From: Rubrivivax sp.
Lineage (GTDB): Bacteria > Pseudomonadota > Gammaproteobacteria > Burkholderiales > Burkholderiaceae_C
NCBI GenBank assembly: GCA_027485165.1
Contig: JAIXRN010000066.1
Span: forward strand, 38,169 to 102,168
Length of the DNA stretch: 64,000 nt
Direction: 5' to 3'
Positions 60,641-64,000 of this stretch are shown here, one piece after another. The notes under the pieces are model-generated. The model had not been told where the DNA came from. It saw only the letters and a program-made list of their open reading frames with translations, and did not search any database. Within the stretch, counting starts at the first letter, position 1; the number at the start of each line of letters is the position of its first letter. Made by a program: the position numbers and the translations under genes.

Positions 60641-60832
60641 CATGGGCTGAAAGCACCTGCTGGCAGCGCTGTTGCTGCAATGCCGCAAGACTGCCCGAAA
60701 CCCAGCGTTTGAGGGTCCTGCGCCCAGACCCTGGGGCGAACCCGATGAGTATGATCCGCTGCTCTCACCACAAGCGTGCTTGCCAGGCCCCGATGTCGGG
60801 GCCATGACGGTGGCACCGGGGGTCCTGCCAAG

Positions 60833-61303
60833 ATGAACCGTCTCGCCGCCATCCTGCCCGTTGCCAACGTGCTGGTGAATGTGGATGCGACCAGCAAGAA
60901 GCGTGTCTTCGAGCAGGCCGGCCTTCTGTTCGAAAACCAGCACGCGATCGCGCGTGGCATCGTCACCGACAACCTGTTCGCGCGGGAACGCCTGGGTTCC
61001 ACGGGCCTTGGCCATGCCGTGGCCATTCCGCACGGCCGCATCAAGGGCCTGAAGAACCCGCTGGCCGCCGTGGTGCGGGTGCAGCAGCCCATTCCCTTCG
61101 ACGCGCCTGACGACGAAGCCGTGGCCCTGCTGATCTTCTTGCTGGTGCCCGAAGCGGCCACGCAGCGGCATCTGGAAATCCTGTCGGAGATTGCCGAAAT
61201 GCTGTCCGACCGCGAACTGCGCGAACGCCTGAAGACCGAACCCGAAGCGGCCGGCGTTCACAAGCTGATTTCCGACTGGGAACCGCTGAAGTCGGTGGCC
61301 TAG
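60833..61303 (+). CDS. ptsN: PTS-Ntr EIIA protein
   Basis: This 156-residue phosphocarrier is the terminal acceptor of the nitrogen-related PTS and regulates potassium transport, carbon storage and sigma-54-linked functions in proteobacteria. The EIIA-Ntr fold is clear: [33 protein letters not shown], phosphorylated H67 in [14 protein letters not shown], and [29 protein letters not shown] 60833 is preferred; an earlier in-frame start at 60776 adds 19 residues without homology pattern. The gap from hpf (243 bases) holds the hpf terminator and an inverted repeat with arms GGCCCCGA and TCGGGGCC near 60786-60803. Confidence 0.95.
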   Translation: MNRLAAILPVANVLVNVDATSKKRVFEQAGLLFENQHAIARGIVTDNLFARERLGSTGLGHAVAIPHGRIKGLKNPLAAVVRVQQPIPFDAPDDEAVALLIFLLVPEAATQRHLEILSEIAEMLSDRELRERLKTEPEAAGVHKLISDWEPLKSVA

Positions 61304-61316
61304 GGCTGGCCCGGGC

Positions 61317-62273
61317 ATGAAGCCCACTTCCATCAGCGCCGAAGCACTGTTCGAAGCGCACCGCAAGACGATGCGCTGGGAATGGATCGCCGGCCACGCC
61401 CACCCCGAACGCCGCTTTGACGACGGTGCCGTGCGCGACGCGCAGTCGGCCGCCGACCTGGTGGGCTACCTGAACTACATCCACCCCTACCGCGTGCAGC
61501 TGGTGGGGCGGCGCGAAGTGGCCTACCTGATGGCCAGCAAGCCCGAAGACCAGGAACGCCGCATCTCGCGCATCGTCACGCTGGAACCGCCGGTGCTGAT
61601 CGTGGCCGACGGCCAGACCCCGCCCGACCGCCTGGTGGCGATGTGCGACCGCGCCGAGATCCCGCTGTTCGTGACGCAGGAATCCGCCGGTCATGTCATC
61701 GACGTCGTGCGCGGCTACCTGGGCCAGCACTTTGCCGACCGCGTCTCGCGCCACGGCGTGTTCATGGACATCCTGGGCCTGGGCGTGCTGCTGACGGGCG
61801 AATCGGGCCTGGGCAAGAGCGAACTGGGGCTGGAACTCATCAGCCGCGGCCACGGCCTGGTGGCCGACGACGCGGTGGACATCTTCCGCATCAGCCAGAC
61901 GTCGCTGGAAGGCCGCTGCCCCGAACTGCTGCAGAACCTGCTGGAAGTGCGCGGCATCGGCCTGCTGGACATCAAGGCCATCTTTGGCGAAACCGCGGTG
62001 CGCCGCAAGATGCGGCTGAAGCTCATCGTGCACCTGGTGCGCCAGGAAGTGATGGACCAGGAATTCGAACGCCTGCCCTACGAACCGCTGTTCGAACAGG
62101 TGCTGGACCAGCCGGTGCGCAAGGTCGTCATCGCCGTGGGTGCAGGCCGCAACCTGGCGGTGCTGGTGGAAGCCGCCGTGCGCAACACGGTGCTGCAGCT
62201 GCGCGGCATCGACACCTATGCCGACTTCGTGGCGCGGCACCAGAAGGCGATGGACGCGGGCGGCGCGCTCTAG
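61317..62273 (+). CDS. hprK: HPr kinase/phosphorylase
   Basis: This 318-residue hexameric enzyme phosphorylates or dephosphorylates a regulatory Ser of HPr. The N-terminal domain (1-130) is Mur-ligase-like. The C-terminal kinase domain has P-loop GESGLGKS (161-168) preceded by the conserved [28 protein letters not shown], the HprK signature [17 protein letters not shown] and the K3 loop. It follows ptsN after 13 bases, the usual order in beta-proteobacteria. It converges on the cupin gene. Confidence 0.96.
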   Translation: MKPTSISAEALFEAHRKTMRWEWIAGHAHPERRFDDGAVRDAQSAADLVGYLNYIHPYRVQLVGRREVAYLMASKPEDQERRISRIVTLEPPVLIVADGQTPPDRLVAMCDRAEIPLFVTQESAGHVIDVVRGYLGQHFADRVSRHGVFMDILGLGVLLTGESGLGKSELGLELISRGHGLVADDAVDIFRISQTSLEGRCPELLQNLLEVRGIGLLDIKAIFGETAVRRKMRLKLIVHLVRQEVMDQEFERLPYEPLFEQVLDQPVRKVVIAVGAGRNLAVLVEAAVRNTVLQLRGIDTYADFVARHQKAMDAGGAL

Positions 62274-62278
62274 AACCT

Positions 62279-62297
62279 CCGCGCCACAGCGGCGCGG
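62279..62297. terminator. Hairpin between convergent hprK and cupin genes
   Basis: Arms CCGCGCC and GGCGCGG flank ACAGC, 5 bases after the hprK stop. There is no T-tract. Confidence 0.4.
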
Positions 62298-62317
62298 CAT
62301 GTCTCACCGGCCGAGCC

Positions 62318-62839
62318 TCAGGCCGTGGCCGATTCGCCAGGCAAATGGGGCATCCCCGTCTGCCCTGGCGCGCAGGCCAGCCGCGCGATGTCGGCTACGC
62401 GCCCGGGCCATCCAGCCAGCAGGTCGGCCGCGGTGCCGCCTTCGAACATGCAGCTGTCGAAGGCCGGGGCCACAGCGCAGCCGAACAGGGCCCAGCCCTG
62501 GCGCCCGCCGGCCAGCCAGTGCCCGGCCTGCCAGGTGCCGGCCGGCACCACCTGCTGCAGGCGCTGGCCAGCCGCCAGGTCTGTGCCCAGCAGCACGTCT
62601 TCGCAACGCCCGCCCGGGTGCAGCAGCACCAGACGCAGGGCGTCGCCACCCTGGTGGTACCAGACCTCGTCCACCGGCAGGCGGTGAAACAGCGAATGGC
62701 TGCGTGGCCCGGCCGGGGGTTCGCAGTACAGGCCCAGCATGCTGCTGCAGCCCGCGCCGCTGTAGACGGGCTTGAACAGCGTGCCCTCGGTGGGCAGGGG
62801 CTGCAGGCCCAGCTGCTGAATCAGGCTGTGCGCGTCCAT
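62318..62839 (-). CDS. Cupin superfamily protein (DUF985/cupin_5)
   Basis: This 173-residue single-domain cupin contains LIQQLGLQPLPTEGTLFKPVY, the sugar-epimerase-like start, SLFHRLPVDEVWYHQGGDALRLVLLHPGG with candidate metal/sugar ligands, VVPAGTWQAGHWLAGGRQGWALFGCAVAPAFD and a final helix. Family structures bind a sugar or metal, but the reaction is unknown. It lies 35 bases downstream of the oxidoreductase gene and is probably in the same transcript. Confidence 0.86.
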   Translation of the reverse strand: MDAHSLIQQLGLQPLPTEGTLFKPVYSGAGCSSMLGLYCEPPAGPRSHSLFHRLPVDEVWYHQGGDALRLVLLHPGGRCEDVLLGTDLAAGQRLQQVVPAGTWQAGHWLAGGRQGWALFGCAVAPAFDSCMFEGGTAADLLAGWPGRVADIARLACAPGQTGMPHLPGESATA

Positions 62840-62874
62840 GCCCGGCCCTTCAGCGCAGGGTTGCTGCCGCGCCT

Positions 62875-63903
62875 TCAGGCCAGCCGCAGGCTGGCCCAGG
62901 CGGCGTCCAGCAAGGCCTGGGTGCGCAGGCTGGCGCGCATGCTGGCGGCTGCCGCCGGGCCCTGCGGGTCTTGCGCCAGGGCGGCGAAGTGCTGCGCCAT
63001 GCGCACGTTGGCCGGCAATTCGGAAGGCACGGGCACCCAGGCGTGGTCGCCCGGGTGGGCCATGCCGGACTGCTGCCGGAAGCCGGCCACGAAGCCCGGC
63101 CGCGGCAGCATGTAGCCCTGCGCCCAGTCCAGCACGAAGTCGTCCAGCGTGACCACACCGCGCTCGCCCAGCAGCTGCAGGTCCTGCAGGCAGGCATCGG
63201 CGTCGTAGCCCACGTCCCAGGTGGCCGTGGCCCCGCCAGCGAAGTGCAGCAGGCCGGCACCGCGCACCGCAGCGCCCGTGGCGGCGTCGCGCTGCAGCAC
63301 GCCGCTGCTGTGCAGCAGTTCGGCGTCCGCAGCCAGGAATTCGGCGATCGCGCGCATCGCGTACCAGCCCATGTCGCCGATCGCGCCCCAGGGTTCCTGC
63401 GCCGGGTCGTAGCGCATGTTGCTGCGGTCGCCGCTGGGGAAGAAGAAGCTGCAGCGCAGCGCCTGCACGCGGCCGATGCGTTCTGCCAGGCTGGCTTTCA
63501 GCAAGGCAGTGCGCGGGTGGTGCACGAAGTGCGTGCCGTCCAGAAACGCCACGCCCCGGCTGGCGCAGGCCTGGGTGATGAGCCGCAGCGACGCCAGGCT
63601 GGCGAAGGGCTTTTCGGCCAGCACATGCTTGCCCTGGCGCGCCGCCTGCAGCGCGATGGGCTCGCGCGCGGCGGTGGGCGTGGCCACATAGACGGCGTCG
63701 ATGTCGGGGGCGGCCAGCAGCGCCTGCCAGTCGTCATAAGCAGCGGGCAGCGCGTGGCGGGAAGCAAAAGCCAGAGCCGAGGCCTGCCGGCGCGACGACA
63801 CCGCCACCGGCACGCAGGCGCCAGACGCCGCCAGCGCCGCGGTCGTCAGCCCGGCGATCAGGCCGGTGCCCACCACGCCGACGCGAAGCGGCGACGTGAT
63901 CAT
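62875..63903 (-). CDS. Gfo/Idh/MocA-family NAD(P)-dependent oxidoreductase
   Basis: This 342-residue enzyme has an N-terminal Rossmann domain (LRVGVVGTGLIAGLTTAALAASG near residue 5, VYVATPTAAREPIALQAARQGKHVLAEKPFA near 75 with the conserved EKP Lys) and a C-terminal sheet domain (LDGTHFVHHPR, MGWYAMRAIAEFL). It dehydrogenates a cyclic sugar, inositol or related polyol; the substrate is unknown. The ATG at 63903 has GGAG 7 bases upstream, and both lie inside a 38-bp tandem repeat. A start 6 bases further up (63909) is also open. Confidence 0.9.
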   Translation of the reverse strand: MITSPLRVGVVGTGLIAGLTTAALAASGACVPVAVSSRRQASALAFASRHALPAAYDDWQALLAAPDIDAVYVATPTAAREPIALQAARQGKHVLAEKPFASLASLRLITQACASRGVAFLDGTHFVHHPRTALLKASLAERIGRVQALRCSFFFPSGDRSNMRYDPAQEPWGAIGDMGWYAMRAIAEFLAADAELLHSSGVLQRDAATGAAVRGAGLLHFAGGATATWDVGYDADACLQDLQLLGERGVVTLDDFVLDWAQGYMLPRPGFVAGFRQQSGMAHPGDHAWVPVPSELPANVRMAQHFAALAQDPQGPAAAASMRASLRTQALLDAAWASLRLA

Positions 63904-64000
63904 TGGCAAGCTCCGCCGACGCGAGGCGGTGGCGTGATCATTGGCAAGCTCCGCCGACGCGAGGCGGCGGCGTGATCATTGGCAAGCTCCGCCGACGCGA
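63896..64000. repeat. 38-bp tandem repeat carrying ribosome binding site and start codon
   Basis: Units begin at 63896, 63934 and 63972; the third is cut by the window end after 29 bases. Each contains GTGATCATTGGCAAGCTCC then GCCGACGCGA; copies differ by one base in GGCGGT/GGCGGC. On the minus strand each unit supplies GGAG-N7-ATGATCACG. Because 38 is not a multiple of 3, upstream copies put their ATG in other frames. The array continues beyond the window. Confidence 0.92.

Noticed and set aside
63896..64000. Repeats at the window end as a CRISPR array
   Set aside because: The units are contiguous with no spacers and include the start of a gene.
1..64000. Prophage, plasmid, insertion sequence or integron content
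   Set aside because: No integrase, transposase, phage structural gene, att-like tRNA gene or replication gene was found; GC content and codon style look uniform.

Overview
This is a GC-rich chromosomal stretch with a strong preference for G or C at third codon positions. The gene content is typical of Burkholderiales (Betaproteobacteria): glnE, metXW, lptAB-rpoN, hpf-ptsN-hprK, argS followed by SPOR and dsbA genes, Bug-type (TctC) binding proteins, and PEP-CTERM and rhombosortase genes. My best guess is the Rubrivivax/Leptothrix/Ideonella group, but there is no rRNA gene to settle it. I saw no tRNA, rRNA, CRISPR array, prophage or insertion sequence. The window reads as core chromosome with catabolic and sensory insertions.

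Layout. 1-4.9 kb: 3' part of glnE, rhombosortase, EamA exporter, glutathione S-transferase. 4.9-14.8 kb: a light-response locus. A di-iron ferritin-like protein and a MerR/B12 photoreceptor (LitR/CarH type) are transcribed leftward. An eight-gene operon runs rightward: FAD amine oxidase, DUF1365, CFA-type methyltransferase, chalcone-isomerase-like protein, GPH/MFS transporter, DUF3833 lipoprotein, SDR and NTF2-like protein. Its gene set resembles membrane fatty-acid modification operons controlled by LitR or sigmaE-ChrR elsewhere. The 658-base control region holds two palindromes and a structured leader. 14.8-15.2 kb: a mosaic of inverted repeats. 15.2-20.1 kb: TonB-like protein, corA, an anchored hypothetical protein, a FrnE-like oxidoreductase and a THUMP rRNA methyltransferase. 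20.2-27.6 kb: PEP-CTERM protein, then rpoN, lptB, lptA, dsbA, SPOR protein and argS on the minus strand. 27.7-30.4 kb: a Ser/Thr kinase fused to a cyclic-nucleotide-binding domain, a PsiF-repeat protein and a LysR regulator.

30.5-43.3 kb is a catabolic island. L-2-haloacid dehalogenase and malate synthase G (glycolate/glyoxylate entry) come first. A GntR regulator follows, then a nine-gene operon for four-carbon sugar acids: TRAP transporter dctPQM, LtnD, DenD, OtnK, an orphan TctC binding protein, OtnC and OtnI. Together these can take L-threonate or D-erythronate to DHAP. Matching inverted operators lie before the regulator gene and before dctP.

43.3-53.4 kb: geranylgeranyl-reductase-family enzyme, cyclophilin lipoprotein, class II amidotransferase, two tandem LytS kinases with one LytTR regulator, an M14 carboxypeptidase and a triple-PAS histidine kinase. 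53.4-60 kb: metX-metW under a SAM-II riboswitch with a terminator, a fluoroacetate-dehalogenase-like hydrolase, an FMN glutamate-synthase-like protein, a GST and a cytosine-deaminase-like amidohydrolase. 60-64 kb: hpf, ptsN and hprK (PTS-Ntr/HPr kinase module), a cupin and a Gfo/Idh/MocA oxidoreductase whose start lies inside a 38-bp tandem repeat at the window edge.

A recurring oddity is short tandem duplications (8-12 bp, 24 bp, 38 bp) at gene junctions and gene ends.
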